The position numbers and the translations under genes are program-made. A stretch of DNA of 64,000 nt, from positions 434,001 through 498,000 of the forward strand of contig NZ_VANI01000004.1 in assembly GCF_005771435.1 (NCBI RefSeq), read 5' to 3'. Of the stretch, positions 34,736 to 43,389 are shown piece by piece (position 1 is the first letter of the stretch; every line of letters starts with the position of its first letter). The stretch is from Microbulbifer harenosus (GTDB lineage: Bacteria; Pseudomonadota; Gammaproteobacteria; Pseudomonadales; Cellvibrionaceae). Under the pieces are notes generated by a model that searched no databases, had not been told where the DNA came from, and saw only the letters and a list, made by a program, of their open reading frames with translations.

Positions 34736-35908
34736 ATGGCGGTTAAATTGATGAAGGACCAGGATCTGGCGGGCAAGCGCGTACTGATCCGCGAAGACCT
34801 GAACGTGCCGGTAAAAGACGGAGTGGTGACCTCCGACGCGCGTATTCGCGCGGCACTGCCCACCATCAAGGCCGCCGTAGATGCAGGCGCCAAAGTCCTG
34901 CTGATGTCCCACCTGGGACGCCCCACCGAGGGCGAGTATGAGGAAGAGTTCTCCCTGGCGCCGGTGGCCGCGCATCTGGGCAAGCTGCTGGGCAAGGACG
35001 TGCCGGTGATCAAAGACTGGCAAAACGGTGCGGAACTTGCTTCCCTGGAAAATGGCGAAGTAGCCCTGCTGGAAAACGTGCGTTTCAACAAGGGTGAAAA
35101 GAAAGACGATGAGGCCCTGGCCAAGCAGTACGCGGCCCTGTGCGACATCTTCGTAATGGACGCCTTCGGCACTGCCCACCGCGCCCAGGCATCCACCCAC
35201 GGGGTGGCCAAATTCGCCCCCGTCGCCTGTGCCGGCCCGCTGCTGGCGGCGGAACTGGACGCACTGGAAAAAGCACTGGCGAACCCGGCGCGCCCGATGG
35301 TGGCCATCGTCGGCGGCTCCAAAGTCTCCACCAAGCTGACCGTACTCGAGAGCCTGTCCGACAAGGTGGACCAGCTGATCGTGGGCGGCGGCATCGCCAA
35401 CACCTTCCTCGCCGCCAGCGGCAAGCCGGTGGGCAAGTCCCTGTGCGAGCACGACCTGATCGGCACCGCCAAGTCACTGATGCAGAAATGCGATATCCCG
35501 GTACCCACCGATGTAGTGACCGGTAAGGAATTCAGTGAATCCGCCGCGGCGGAGACCAAGCCGGCCGACGCCGTGGCCGAAGACGACATGATCTTCGACA
35601 TCGGCCCGGACACCTCCGCGGCGCTGGCGGAAATCCTCAAGAACGCCAAGACCATCATCTGGAATGGCCCGGTGGGCGTGTTTGAGTTCGACCAGTTCGG
35701 CGCCGGTACCGAGCACCTGTCCCGCGCCATCGCCGCGAGTGACGCCTTCTCCATTGCCGGCGGCGGTGACACCCTGGCCGCAGTGGACAAGTACGGCATT
35801 GCCGACCAGGTTTCCTATATTTCTACAGGAGGGGGTGCCTTCCTTGAGTATGTGGAAGGCAAGGAGCTGCCGGCGGTAGCGATTCTGGAAACCCGTGCCG
35901 GCGAGTAA
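34736..35908 (+). CDS. pgk: Phosphoglycerate kinase
   Basis: A 390-residue glycolytic/gluconeogenic kinase that interconverts 1,3-bisphosphoglycerate and 3-phosphoglycerate with ADP/ATP. Visible motifs are [10 protein letters not shown] (about 20-29), S-H-L-G-R-P (58-63), G-G-S-K-V-S-T-K (about 198-205), W-N-G-P-V-G-V-F-E (about 312-320) and the C-terminal G-G-G-D-T with S-T-G-G-G-A. The length is right for bacterial Pgk. The ATG at 34736 is preferred over a TTG six bases earlier. fba follows after 219 bases that hold two strong inverted repeats. Confidence 0.98.
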   Translation: MAVKLMKDQDLAGKRVLIREDLNVPVKDGVVTSDARIRAALPTIKAAVDAGAKVLLMSHLGRPTEGEYEEEFSLAPVAAHLGKLLGKDVPVIKDWQNGAELASLENGEVALLENVRFNKGEKKDDEALAKQYAALCDIFVMDAFGTAHRAQASTHGVAKFAPVACAGPLLAAELDALEKALANPARPMVAIVGGSKVSTKLTVLESLSDKVDQLIVGGGIANTFLAASGKPVGKSLCEHDLIGTAKSLMQKCDIPVPTDVVTGKEFSESAAAETKPADAVAEDDMIFDIGPDTSAALAEILKNAKTIIWNGPVGVFEFDQFGAGTEHLSRAIAASDAFSIAGGGDTLAAVDKYGIADQVSYISTGGGAFLEYVEGKELPAVAILETRAGE

Positions 35909-35924
35909 TCACCCGCGTTATTGG

Positions 35925-35954
35925 GCATCCGGGACGCGCAATCGTCCCGGATGC
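35925..35954. terminator. Hairpin after pgk (12-base perfect arms, no U-tract)
   Basis: GCATCCGGGACG and CGTCCCGGATGC pair around CGCAAT, 17 bases after the pgk stop. It has no T-run, so it may be an mRNA 3'-end stabiliser or processing structure rather than a true intrinsic terminator. Confidence 0.6.
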
Positions 35955-36037
35955 GCAGCAAGAAGTACTCGTTTGTAAGTAGTACCCATCATTAAAAAGA
36001 GATGCGGCCGGAGCCTGGCTCGAGGAACCGCACAACT

Positions 36038-36088
36038 GAGTGGGCCGCTCATAGAGTTCTGTTACCGACCTCTATGAGCGGCCCACTC
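36038..36088. repeat. Perfect 19-base inverted repeat between pgk and fba
   Basis: The arms at 36038-36056 and 36070-36088 are exact inverted copies (GAGTGGGCCGCTCATAGAG and its complement), separated by 13 bases. No T-run follows; 39 bases later fba begins. It may be an RNA stem controlling read-through or fba translation, or a site for a dimeric protein. Confidence 0.85.
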
Positions 36089-36127
36089 CAATACCAGCTA
36101 AATTTCGACGAGAAAGGGTTTTTTTTC

Positions 36128-37192
36128 ATGGCTTTAATCAGCTTGCGCCAACTATTGGACCACGCTGCCGAGTTCGGCTACGGCGTGCCCGCGTTTAACG
36201 TTAACAACCTGGAGCAGATGCGCGCGATCATGGAGGCGGCGGACCAGACCAACTCCCCGGTCATCGTGCAGGCATCCGCCGGCGCACGGAAATACGCCGG
36301 CGCCCCCTTCCTGCGCCACCTGATCCTGGCCGCAGTAGAAGAATTTCCACACATTCCGGTGGTCATGCACCAGGATCACGGCACCAGCCCCGCCGTGTGC
36401 CAGCGCTCCATCCAGCTGGGCTTCAGCTCGGTGATGATGGACGGCTCGCTGATGGAAGACGGCAAAACTCCGTCCTCTTACGAGTACAACGTAGACGTGA
36501 CCCGCCGCGCGGTGGACATGGCGCACGCGTGCGGTGTGTCTGTGGAAGGTGAGCTGGGCTGCCTGGGTTCCCTGGAAACCGGCATGGCCGGCGAGGAAGA
36601 CGGTGTCGGCGCCGAGGGCAAACTGTCCCACGACCAGCTGCTGACCGACCCGGAAGAAGCCGCCGACTTCGTCAAGAAAACCCAGGTGGATGCGCTCGCC
36701 ATCGCCTGTGGCACCAGCCACGGCGCCTACAAGTTTTCCCGTCCACCGACAGGCGACATCCTCGCCATCGACCGCATCAAGGAAATCCACGCCCGCATCC
36801 CGGATACTCACCTGGTCATGCACGGCTCCTCTTCCGTACCGCAGGAGTGGCTGAAGGTGATCAACGAGTTCGGTGGCGAGATCCCGGAAACCTACGGTGT
36901 GCCGGTAGAACAGATTTGCGAGGGCATCAAATACGGTGTGCGCAAGGTCAACATCGACACCGACCTGCGCCTTGCTTCCACCGGCGCGGTGCGCCGCTTC
37001 CTGGCGGAAAACCCATCTGAGTTCGACCCGCGCAAGTTCCTCGCCGCCACCACCAAGGCCATGAAGGAAATCTGTGTGGCCCGCTATGAGGCCTTCAACA
37101 CCGCCGGCAATGCCAGCAAGATCAAGCCGATCAGCCTGGAAACCATGTTCCAGCGCTATGAAAAAGGCGAACTGGTGCCGAAGATCAATTGA
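36128..37192 (+). CDS. fba: Fructose-bisphosphate aldolase, class II
   Basis: A 354-residue zinc enzyme that splits or forms fructose-1,6-bisphosphate. Zinc and substrate residues are seen in V-M-H-Q-D-H-G (about 78-84), E-G-E-L-G (about 139-143), G-T-S-H-G-A-Y-K (about 197-204), M-H-G-S-S-S-V (about 236-242) and N-I-D-T-D (about 278-282). The form with S-H-G-A-Y-K belongs to the class IIB/Calvin-type fba common in Pseudomonas and relatives. The ATG at 36128 has AAAGGG some distance upstream; the T-run between them makes the site unusual. A strong terminator follows. Confidence 0.97.
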   Translation: MALISLRQLLDHAAEFGYGVPAFNVNNLEQMRAIMEAADQTNSPVIVQASAGARKYAGAPFLRHLILAAVEEFPHIPVVMHQDHGTSPAVCQRSIQLGFSSVMMDGSLMEDGKTPSSYEYNVDVTRRAVDMAHACGVSVEGELGCLGSLETGMAGEEDGVGAEGKLSHDQLLTDPEEAADFVKKTQVDALAIACGTSHGAYKFSRPPTGDILAIDRIKEIHARIPDTHLVMHGSSSVPQEWLKVINEFGGEIPETYGVPVEQICEGIKYGVRKVNIDTDLRLASTGAVRRFLAENPSEFDPRKFLAATTKAMKEICVARYEAFNTAGNASKIKPISLETMFQRYEKGELVPKIN

Positions 37193-37205
37193 TCTCAGTG
37201 GCATG

Positions 37206-37238
37206 AAAAAAGGGCGAACTTCGGTTCGCCTTTTTTTT
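37206..37238 (+). terminator. Rho-independent terminator after fba
   Basis: A GGCGAAC / GTTCGCC stem with a UUCG tetraloop is followed by eight T's and preceded by six A's. The stop codon of fba is 14 bases before it. Confidence 0.93.
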
Positions 37239-37261
37239 AGAAAAAGCAGTACCATTGGGTC

Positions 37262-38239
37262 ATGGATCTGCTCAACGACCTCAATGCCGTCGAGATAAGT
37301 CCGGTTATCCGCCGGCCGGATTACTCTGCCCTGCGCAGCCAACTGCCGCAACTGGACTTCGCCTGCGACCAGCCCCTGCCAAAATCGGTAGTCTCCTACC
37401 GCAATTTCTATCGCCTGAATTTTGATGAAGCCAGCGCTACCGGAATTGGTACTTTCAGCGCCGCCGGCTTTGAGCTCGTCGCCCAGTACTGGCTGGTGCA
37501 GAACCCCACAGGCACCCTGTTTATCTGCCACGGCTACTTCGATCACACCGGCGTCTACGCCTCCGCCATCCGCTTTGGTCTCGAACGCGGTTTCAATGTC
37601 GTTGCGGTGGATTTCCCCGGACACGGATTGTCCAGCGGTGAGCCGGTGGCCATCGACAGCTTCATGCAGTACCGGGAAGTGCTGGAAGCCCTGCTGTGGC
37701 GAGCGCGGGACCGTATGCCGCAACCCTGGCACGGGCTGGGGCAGAGTACCGGTGGCGCCACGCTGCTGGCCTACCTGCAGTTCAGTCACTGGCAGCCGTT
37801 CGACAAGGTCATGTTACTCGCGCCGCTGGTGCGCCCGGCCAACTGGCATTTGCGCAAGTGGATGTTCTACCTGGGACGCTTCCTGATGCCTCGCCCCAAT
37901 CGCGGTTTCAATATCAATACCCACGATGCGGAATTCGCCCGCCGCCAGGCCCACCGCGACCCACTGCAATCGCCGGTGATGTCGATTCGCTGGCTTGGGG
38001 CGATGGTGGACTGGTTGCATCTGTTTCCCAGGTCCGAGCGCAACCTGCGCCCGATTCTCGTGGTGCAGGGCACCGACGACAAAACCGTAGACTGGCGCTA
38101 CAACATGCGCGTGATCCGCGACCGTTTTCCCAACAGCAAGCGGGTCATCGTGCGCGGTGCGCGCCATCAGATGATCAATGAGACCCAGCCCTACCGGCAA
38201 CAGATCATCGCTGCCCTTGACGGCTGGCTCGCGCAGTAA
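37262..38239 (+). CDS. Alpha/beta hydrolase (monoacylglycerol lipase-like)
   Basis: A 325-residue serine hydrolase without a signal peptide. The nucleophile elbow is G-L-G-Q-S-T-G-G (about 158-165), an S-T-G-G variant of GxSxG. The oxyanion stretch is C-H-G-Y-F-D-H (about 88-94), with D-F-P-G-H-G-L-S-S-G (about 117-126) as in monoglyceride lipases. The acid is D in Q-G-T-D-D-K (about 280), the base H in G-A-R-H-Q-M-I (about 303). It follows the fba terminator closely, so its promoter must be within or just after it. Physiological esters are unknown. Confidence 0.88.
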   Translation: MDLLNDLNAVEISPVIRRPDYSALRSQLPQLDFACDQPLPKSVVSYRNFYRLNFDEASATGIGTFSAAGFELVAQYWLVQNPTGTLFICHGYFDHTGVYASAIRFGLERGFNVVAVDFPGHGLSSGEPVAIDSFMQYREVLEALLWRARDRMPQPWHGLGQSTGGATLLAYLQFSHWQPFDKVMLLAPLVRPANWHLRKWMFYLGRFLMPRPNRGFNINTHDAEFARRQAHRDPLQSPVMSIRWLGAMVDWLHLFPRSERNLRPILVVQGTDDKTVDWRYNMRVIRDRFPNSKRVIVRGARHQMINETQPYRQQIIAALDGWLAQ

Positions 38240-38257
38240 TTCCTCTTCTCGATTTCC

Positions 38258-39172
38258 CTACAGTGCCGTCTTCCGCAGCTGGTGCCGTTTGCGCCGCTGT
38301 AACAGTGCGTCCGCGGAATACAGCAGCAGCGCAAACCACACGATGGCGAAGGTGATGAGCTTGTTATCGCTGAGCGGTTCGCCGTAATAAAAGGTGGCCA
38401 GCAATAACATCAGGGTCGGTCCCAGATACTGCAGGAAACCCACGGTGGAGAGGTTGAGGCGGCGCGCAGCGATATTGAACAGCAGCAACGGCGTCAGGGT
38501 GACGGGGCCGGCGAGCAAAAGCAGGCCGTTCAGTTCCCAGCTGTTGTGCAGCAGGTTGCTGCTGGGGCTGTCGGTCCAGATCAGGAAGCCGACGGCGAGC
38601 GGCAGCATGTACAGGGTTTCCACCGCGAGCCCGGTGAGACTTTCCACCGGCGCGCGCTTGCGTACCAGGCCGTAGAAACCGAAGGTCAGCGCCAGGAACA
38701 GCGCGATCATTGGAACCCGCCCGAACTGCCACAGTTCATAGCTGATTCCCACTGCGGCGATCGCCACCGCCAGCCACTGTAGCGGGCGCAACCTCTCCCC
38801 CATAAACAGCACACCCAGCAGTACGCTGATCAGCGGGTTGATGTAGTAGCCGAGGCTCGCATCCAGAATGTGCTGGTTGGTGATGGCCCAGATGAATACC
38901 AGCCAGTTGCTGCCGATCAGCAGGGTCGACAGCAACAGCGTGCGCATTTTCCTGCCAGAGCGCAGCGTGCCGCGCAGGTCTTCCAGCTTGCCCATGGCCG
39001 CGAGCATCAGTAGAGCCAGCACAAAGGCCCAGATACTGCGGTGGCTCAGGATTTCCGGTGCGGAAATACCGTCCAGCAAATTGAAATACAGTGGTGCCAG
39101 CCCCCAGATAAGAAAGGCACCAATGCCCGCCAGCAGACCGCTGGCGGCGGATTCGGGATTCTGGTTTTGCAC
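38258..39172 (-). CDS. rarD: RarD-type EamA family transporter
   Basis: A 304-residue membrane protein with ten helices in two EamA halves. The opening G-A-F-L-I-W-G-L-A-P-L-Y-F-N-L-L and S-H-R-S-I-W-A are specific to RarD, as is Y-Y-I-N-P-L-I-S-V-L-L-G. E. coli RarD was linked to chloramphenicol sensitivity; the transported substrate is not established. I take the GTG at 39172, seven bases after AAGGCGG; another GTG at 39193 is possible. It converges on the hydrolase with 18 bases between stops. Confidence 0.92.
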   Translation of the reverse strand: MQNQNPESAASGLLAGIGAFLIWGLAPLYFNLLDGISAPEILSHRSIWAFVLALLMLAAMGKLEDLRGTLRSGRKMRTLLLSTLLIGSNWLVFIWAITNQHILDASLGYYINPLISVLLGVLFMGERLRPLQWLAVAIAAVGISYELWQFGRVPMIALFLALTFGFYGLVRKRAPVESLTGLAVETLYMLPLAVGFLIWTDSPSSNLLHNSWELNGLLLLAGPVTLTPLLLFNIAARRLNLSTVGFLQYLGPTLMLLLATFYYGEPLSDNKLITFAIVWFALLLYSADALLQRRKRHQLRKTAL

Positions 39173-39342
39173 GTGGAAACCGCCTTGGCGCACCGGATGG
39201 GAAAACGGTGGGCCGTAAGATTCGGGAAGACAGGGAAAAAGAAACCCGGACTTCGCAGCTGCTGGTGCAGTGCGTCGTCCGGGTTCGGGAGAGTTTAACA
39301 GACGCGTCTGCGCCCGTCAGTCTGCGCCCATCAGATTGGGGA

Positions 39343-40575
39343 TCAGAAAAGTACGCGACAGCGCAGGGTGCCGGGAATGTTTTTCAGTTTTTCCAGCGCC
39401 AGGTCCGAGTACTCCGCATCCACGTCAATCACCACGTAACCGACGGTCTCGTTGGTCTGCAGGTACTGGGCCGAAATATTGATGCCGTTTTCCGAGAACA
39501 CCTGGTTGATGGCGCCGAGCACGCCGGGCACGTTCTTGTGAATGTGCAGCAGGCGGTGCGCGCCGGCGTGGCCGGGCAGTGCCACCTCGGGGAAATTCAC
39601 CGAGCTGGTGGTGGTGCCGTTGTCGGAGTAGAGCGCCAGTTTGTCGGATACTTCCACACCGATATTTTCCTGGGCTTCCACGGTAGAACCGCCCACGTGC
39701 GGGGTCAGCAGAGCGTTGTCGAGGCCGCGCAGGGGCGACAGGAACTCGTCGTCGTTGCCGCGGGGTTCCACCGGGAATACGTCGATGGCGGTACCGGCCA
39801 GGTGGCCGCTCTTCAATGCTTCCGCCAGCGGTTCGATCTCCACCACGGTGCCGCGCGAGGCGTTGATCAGAATCGCGCCTTTCTTCATCTTTGCGATCTG
39901 CTCGGCGCCGATCATCCACTTGGTGGAGGGCAGCTCTGGGACATGCAGAGAGACCACGTCAGACTGCGCCAGCAGCTCGTTCAGGCTGTTCACCTGAGAG
40001 GCGTTGCCCAGCGGCAGCTTGGTGACCACGTCGAAGAAGATCACGCGCATGCCGATGCCCTCGGCCAGGACAGAGGTCTGGGAGCCGATGGCACCGTAGC
40101 CGACAATACCCAGGGTCTTGCCGCGGGCCTCGTAAGAGCCCACGGCGGATTTCTGCCAGCCGCCGCGGTGGCATACCATGTTCTTCTCGGGGATGCCGCG
40201 CAGCAGCATGATCGCTTCGGCGATCACCAGTTCGGCTACGCTGCGGGTGTTGGAGTAAGGTGCATTGAATACCGCGATACCGAGCTCGGTGGCGGCTTTC
40301 AGGTCCACCTGATTGGTGCCGATACAGAAGCAGCCCACGGCGATCAGTTTGGGTGCGCTCTCAAGTACCTTGCGGGTCAGCTGGGTGCGGGAGCGAATCC
40401 CGACAAAATGCGCGTCGGCAATCTTCTCGATCAGTTGGTCTTCTGGCAGCGCGGATTTGATGTATTCCACATTGGTGTAACCACGGGCAGACAGCAGATC
40501 CACCGCGGACTGGTGAACACCCTCCAGCAGCAGGATACGGATTTTGTCTTTCTGAAGAGAAGTCTGAGGAGCCAT
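39343..40575 (-). CDS. serA: D-3-phosphoglycerate dehydrogenase
   Basis: A 410-residue enzyme that starts serine synthesis by oxidising 3-phosphoglycerate with NAD. NAD-binding G-Y-G-A-I-G-S-Q (about 158-165), catalytic R in N-A-S-R-G-T (about 240), E near 269 and H in T-P-H-V-G-G-S-T (about 292) are present. A C-terminal ACT domain (about 338-410) fits serine feedback as in E. coli SerA, which has nearly the same length. It is divergent from the FAH-family gene, with 148 bases between the starts. Confidence 0.97.
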   Translation of the reverse strand: MAPQTSLQKDKIRILLLEGVHQSAVDLLSARGYTNVEYIKSALPEDQLIEKIADAHFVGIRSRTQLTRKVLESAPKLIAVGCFCIGTNQVDLKAATELGIAVFNAPYSNTRSVAELVIAEAIMLLRGIPEKNMVCHRGGWQKSAVGSYEARGKTLGIVGYGAIGSQTSVLAEGIGMRVIFFDVVTKLPLGNASQVNSLNELLAQSDVVSLHVPELPSTKWMIGAEQIAKMKKGAILINASRGTVVEIEPLAEALKSGHLAGTAIDVFPVEPRGNDDEFLSPLRGLDNALLTPHVGGSTVEAQENIGVEVSDKLALYSDNGTTTSSVNFPEVALPGHAGAHRLLHIHKNVPGVLGAINQVFSENGINISAQYLQTNETVGYVVIDVDAEYSDLALEKLKNIPGTLRCRVLF

Positions 40576-40723
40576 AACAGGTCTCTTGGCCGAGCGCGAA
40601 AAAACCGCGACAGTTTAGCGAAAGTCGTTGGGAATCGCCGGGGACCCGGCGAGGGCGGCATCATACCACAACGGCTTTGCAAAACTTTATACGCAATTTT
40701 TATCCTAGTTATCGAATTTGGTT

Positions 40724-41386
40724 ATGTATAAACACGCTTTCACCTGCAAATCTCCCGTCGAGCTGCCTCTCGGCAAGATCGTGTGTGTCGGGCGCAACTA
40801 CGCCGCCCACGCCGAGGAACTCGACAACCCGGTGCCGGAAGAGCCGCTGCTGTTCATCAAGCCCGCCACCGCGGCGGTACCCATGGCTGAGCCGGTGCAC
40901 CTGCCGCGCGGCCGCGGCAGCTGTCATTTCGAGGGCGAGCTGGCACTGCTGATTGGCGAGAAACTGACGGACGCCAACGCCTCCGAAGTGGCGCCGGCCA
41001 TCGCCGGCCTCGGGCTGGCACTGGACCTGACCCTGCGGGACCTGCAGGCGGACCTGAAAAAGCAGGGCCACCCGTGGGAAAAGGCCAAGGGATTCGACGG
41101 CTCCTGCCCGCTGTCGTCGTTTGTAAAGCTGGACTGGCTGCCAGACTGGGACAGCCTCACCTACACCCTGTGGTTGAACGATGAGATCCGCCAGCGCGGC
41201 AAGACCAGCCACATGCTGACACCGGTTCTGGATCTGGTGGCGTATATCAGCAGCTATTTCACTCTGCTGCCCGGCGATGTGGTGCTGACAGGCACCCCGG
41301 CCGGTGTGGGTGAATTAAAGGCCGGGGATAAGATCGCGATGGGACTGGAGGACGACTGGCTATTCATCGAGTCTCGCGCGGTGTGA
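40724..41386 (+). CDS. Fumarylacetoacetate hydrolase family protein (YcgM-like)
   Basis: A 220-residue member of the FAH superfamily. The metal site is seen in H-F-E-G-E-L-A (about 68-74, acidic ligands) and in A-x-D-L-T-L-R-D (about 101-108), with K-G-F-D-G-S (about 122-127) and L-T-G-T-P-A-G-V-G (about 188-196) closing the active site. Close relatives act as oxaloacetate decarboxylase/tautomerase or acylpyruvase, so the reaction is probably on a short 2-oxo acid. The ATG at 40724 is used; a TTG two codons earlier is also open. Confidence 0.92.
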   Translation: MYKHAFTCKSPVELPLGKIVCVGRNYAAHAEELDNPVPEEPLLFIKPATAAVPMAEPVHLPRGRGSCHFEGELALLIGEKLTDANASEVAPAIAGLGLALDLTLRDLQADLKKQGHPWEKAKGFDGSCPLSSFVKLDWLPDWDSLTYTLWLNDEIRQRGKTSHMLTPVLDLVAYISSYFTLLPGDVVLTGTPAGVGELKAGDKIAMGLEDDWLFIESRAV

Positions 41387-41388
41387 TA

Positions 41389-41406
41389 CGCCCGGCGGGC
41401 CGGGCG
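41389..41406. terminator. GC-rich hairpin between convergent FAH and GNAT genes
   Basis: Eight-base arms CGCCCGGC / GCCGGGCG around GG, directly after the FAH stop, without a T-run. It probably marks the mRNA 3' end; whether it acts alone as a terminator is doubtful. Confidence 0.45.
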
Positions 41407-41467
41407 CGAAACAGCTGGGTGCAAAATTACCTGGTAGAAATAGCCAGTCACCGAAGTATTTGCGCGG

Positions 41468-42238
41468 TTAGATACTGCGGCGGAAACTCGCGATCTGAAA
41501 ACGGTGCTCGAAACCCAGTTGTCGATAGAGCCCCTCGCCCATGCGCGAAGCCTGCAGCGTGGTGTAGCGTGCGCCGGAGGCTTGGCAGTGGGTGAGCACC
41601 GCCTGCATTAGTGAGCGCGCGATACCGAGGCCGCGAAAATCCTCGGGCACGCCCACCATGTGGATGCCAGTGACCACTCCGGTGCGAAACAGCAATGCGG
41701 TGGCCACCATCTCACCGTTGCGTTCCGCCCACCACAGGCTGGCATCGGGATGCCGGACGAGCTGTTCGATTACCGCGGCGTCGATGTGGTAGCTGAATGC
41801 CGCGCTGCACACCTCGGTCCAGCTTGCCGCTTCATCGGCGGAGCGGACCCGGTGCAGTGGCAGTCCCCCAGCGGCCGGCGCCGGCTGCCAGTGCGCCAGG
41901 TCCAGATGCATCGCCTGCTGTTCCAGAGCGACTCCATAGCCAGCGTCCCGCAGTCCCTGCTCCAGCTCCGGATCTTGTGCAAAAACGGGCACCATAGCGC
42001 GGGCGGGTAGTTGACGTAACAGTGTCTTCAGAGACTCGGCCGCTGGCAATGCACCCTCTCGGGGAAACCAGAAGCGGTTTGGCCAGCGGTCGCAGGCAAG
42101 CACCCCGGCATGGTCGGGTAGGGGCGTTGCCCCCATCGCCGTCCACAGCGCGGTCAAGTTGTCGATATTGGCTTTGTCCAGCGCGTCGCCGTTTAAGTGG
42201 GCTTCAATCATATTCCCCGGCGTCAATAGCTTACCCAT
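41468..42238 (-). CDS. GNAT family N-acetyltransferase
   Basis: A 256-residue protein whose C-terminal half is a GNAT domain: V-G-V-P-E-D-F-R-G-L-G-I-A-R-S-L-M (about 195-211) is the acetyl-CoA pyrophosphate loop (R/Q-x-x-G-x-G/A) and G-L-Y-R-Q-L-G-F the final motif. The N-terminal half (1-120) may be a second, degenerate GNAT fold. The substrate is unknown. The start is three bases after the DMT stop, so it is the last gene of a packed operon. Confidence 0.88.
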   Translation of the reverse strand: MGKLLTPGNMIEAHLNGDALDKANIDNLTALWTAMGATPLPDHAGVLACDRWPNRFWFPREGALPAAESLKTLLRQLPARAMVPVFAQDPELEQGLRDAGYGVALEQQAMHLDLAHWQPAPAAGGLPLHRVRSADEAASWTEVCSAAFSYHIDAAVIEQLVRHPDASLWWAERNGEMVATALLFRTGVVTGIHMVGVPEDFRGLGIARSLMQAVLTHCQASGARYTTLQASRMGEGLYRQLGFEHRFQIASFRRSI

Positions 42239-42241
42239 GTG

Positions 42242-42679
42242 TTACTCCCAGTTGATCAACAATATGCCCGCTGCCAGTGCCGCCACACCCAGCCCGCGGG
42301 CCCCGGTGATTGGCTTTTGCGGAAGATCGAACCAGCCGAAATGGCTGCTGATCATGGCCACCAGAATTTGCCCGGTCAGGGCAAAAGACATCATCTGTCC
42401 CACGCCCATGCGGGGAATCAGGAAATAAAATATCCCTACACCAAACGCACTGAGCAATCCGCCAAACCACAGATAAACCGGCACCGCCTGGAGTACCGAA
42501 TACGAAACGGGTTGTCGCAACGCAGTTAGGGCCGCACCTGTCGTTACCAGGCAGCTGATACCAAACACGATGGCGGTGGCGAGCAGGGAGTTGCGCAGCA
42601 GGACGCCCAGTTGCGCGTTCATGCCGGCCTGCAGCGCAATGGCGGCTCCGGCAGTCATGGCCAGGGCAGCGAACCACAC
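42242..42679 (-). CDS. DMT superfamily transporter (DUF606/YdcZ type)
   Basis: A 145-residue protein with five hydrophobic helices, the half-size DMT form. Q-A-G-M-N-A-Q-L-G (about 17-25) in helix 1 is the DUF606 signature, and G-A-R-G-L-G-V near the end precedes the last helix. It starts with GTG one base after the nitroreductase stop, so translation is coupled. It probably acts as a dimer; the substrate is unknown. Confidence 0.88.
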   Translation of the reverse strand: MWFAALAMTAGAAIALQAGMNAQLGVLLRNSLLATAIVFGISCLVTTGAALTALRQPVSYSVLQAVPVYLWFGGLLSAFGVGIFYFLIPRMGVGQMMSFALTGQILVAMISSHFGWFDLPQKPITGARGLGVAALAAGILLINWE

Positions 42680-42680
42680 G

Positions 42681-43307
42681 CTACACCACCTGCACGAATT
42701 CGCGCGGTGCCAGGCGCACTTTGGGGAGGTCTGCCTGATCGTCGTCCGGGTGGCGGTGCCCCAGCACGCACAGCGCGGTTGCGGTCAGCCCCTGTTCCGG
42801 CAACCCCAGCACCCGGTCAAAACCCGCCGCTTCGAATCCGGTGATCGGGCAGCTGTCAATGTTCTGCAGCGCGGCGGCGGTCAGCAGTGTGCCGAGGGCA
42901 ATAAAGGCCTGCTCTCTGGCCCACGCCTGGCGTTCTGTCACCGTCATCCCGGACAGCACTGTTTTTATATGGTCGGCCATGCCGGACTGTGCTTCCGGTG
43001 TCAGATCGTGCAGGCGGCCTCGCAAGGCCATATAGCGATCAACCGTCGCGTCACCGGCGTTGGTTTCCGTGGCGAGGACCAGCAAATGTGAGCATTCCAG
43101 TACCTTTTGTTGCCCCATTGCATGGGGCAACAGCTGTGCGCGGAGCGCCGGGGAATCCACCTGAATCAGGCGGTAGGGCTGCAATCCATAGGATGATGCG
43201 CTCAACCGCGTTGCTTCGACCAGGCTGTGGATAACCTGATCGGGCAGGCGTGCCTGCGTAAAGCGGCGCGCCGCGTAGCGCCAGTGTAGTGCGGACAACA
43301 GTTGCAT
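42681..43307 (-). CDS. Nitroreductase family protein (NfsB-like)
   Basis: A 208-residue FMN-dependent oxidoreductase. The start W-R-Y-A-A-R-R-F (about 9-16) and L-S-A-S-S-Y-G-L-Q-P-Y-R (about 35-46) are the FMN-phosphate motifs of the NfsB branch; the late I-D-S-C-P-I-T-G-F (about 150-158) is also typical. Such enzymes reduce nitroaromatics, quinones and flavins with NAD(P)H. It is the first gene of a tight three-gene run and follows a Crp-like regulator by 82 bases on the same strand. Confidence 0.93.
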   Translation of the reverse strand: MQLLSALHWRYAARRFTQARLPDQVIHSLVEATRLSASSYGLQPYRLIQVDSPALRAQLLPHAMGQQKVLECSHLLVLATETNAGDATVDRYMALRGRLHDLTPEAQSGMADHIKTVLSGMTVTERQAWAREQAFIALGTLLTAAALQNIDSCPITGFEAAGFDRVLGLPEQGLTATALCVLGHRHPDDDQADLPKVRLAPREFVQVV

Positions 43308-43389
43308 GGCTTTCTCCCGAGTATCCAGCGGAGCCGGAGCGGCTCTGTGTGATGCGGGCGAGTGTAGGCAGCCGATGCGGTAGAAGCAT

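Noticed and set aside
34480-35799. A 439-codon minus-strand open frame over pgk
   Set aside because: Low-complexity Ser/Ala/Arg composition typical of an antisense reading; pgk itself is certain.
35998-36100. Possible tRNA or small cloverleaf RNA in the pgk-fba gap
   Set aside because: Only one long stem is present; no T-arm consensus (GTTCRA), anticodon stem or acceptor pairing could be found.
36152-37789. A 545-codon minus-strand open frame spanning fba and the following hydrolase
   Set aside because: It crosses the fba terminator and two well-supported genes on the other strand and has no recognisable domain.
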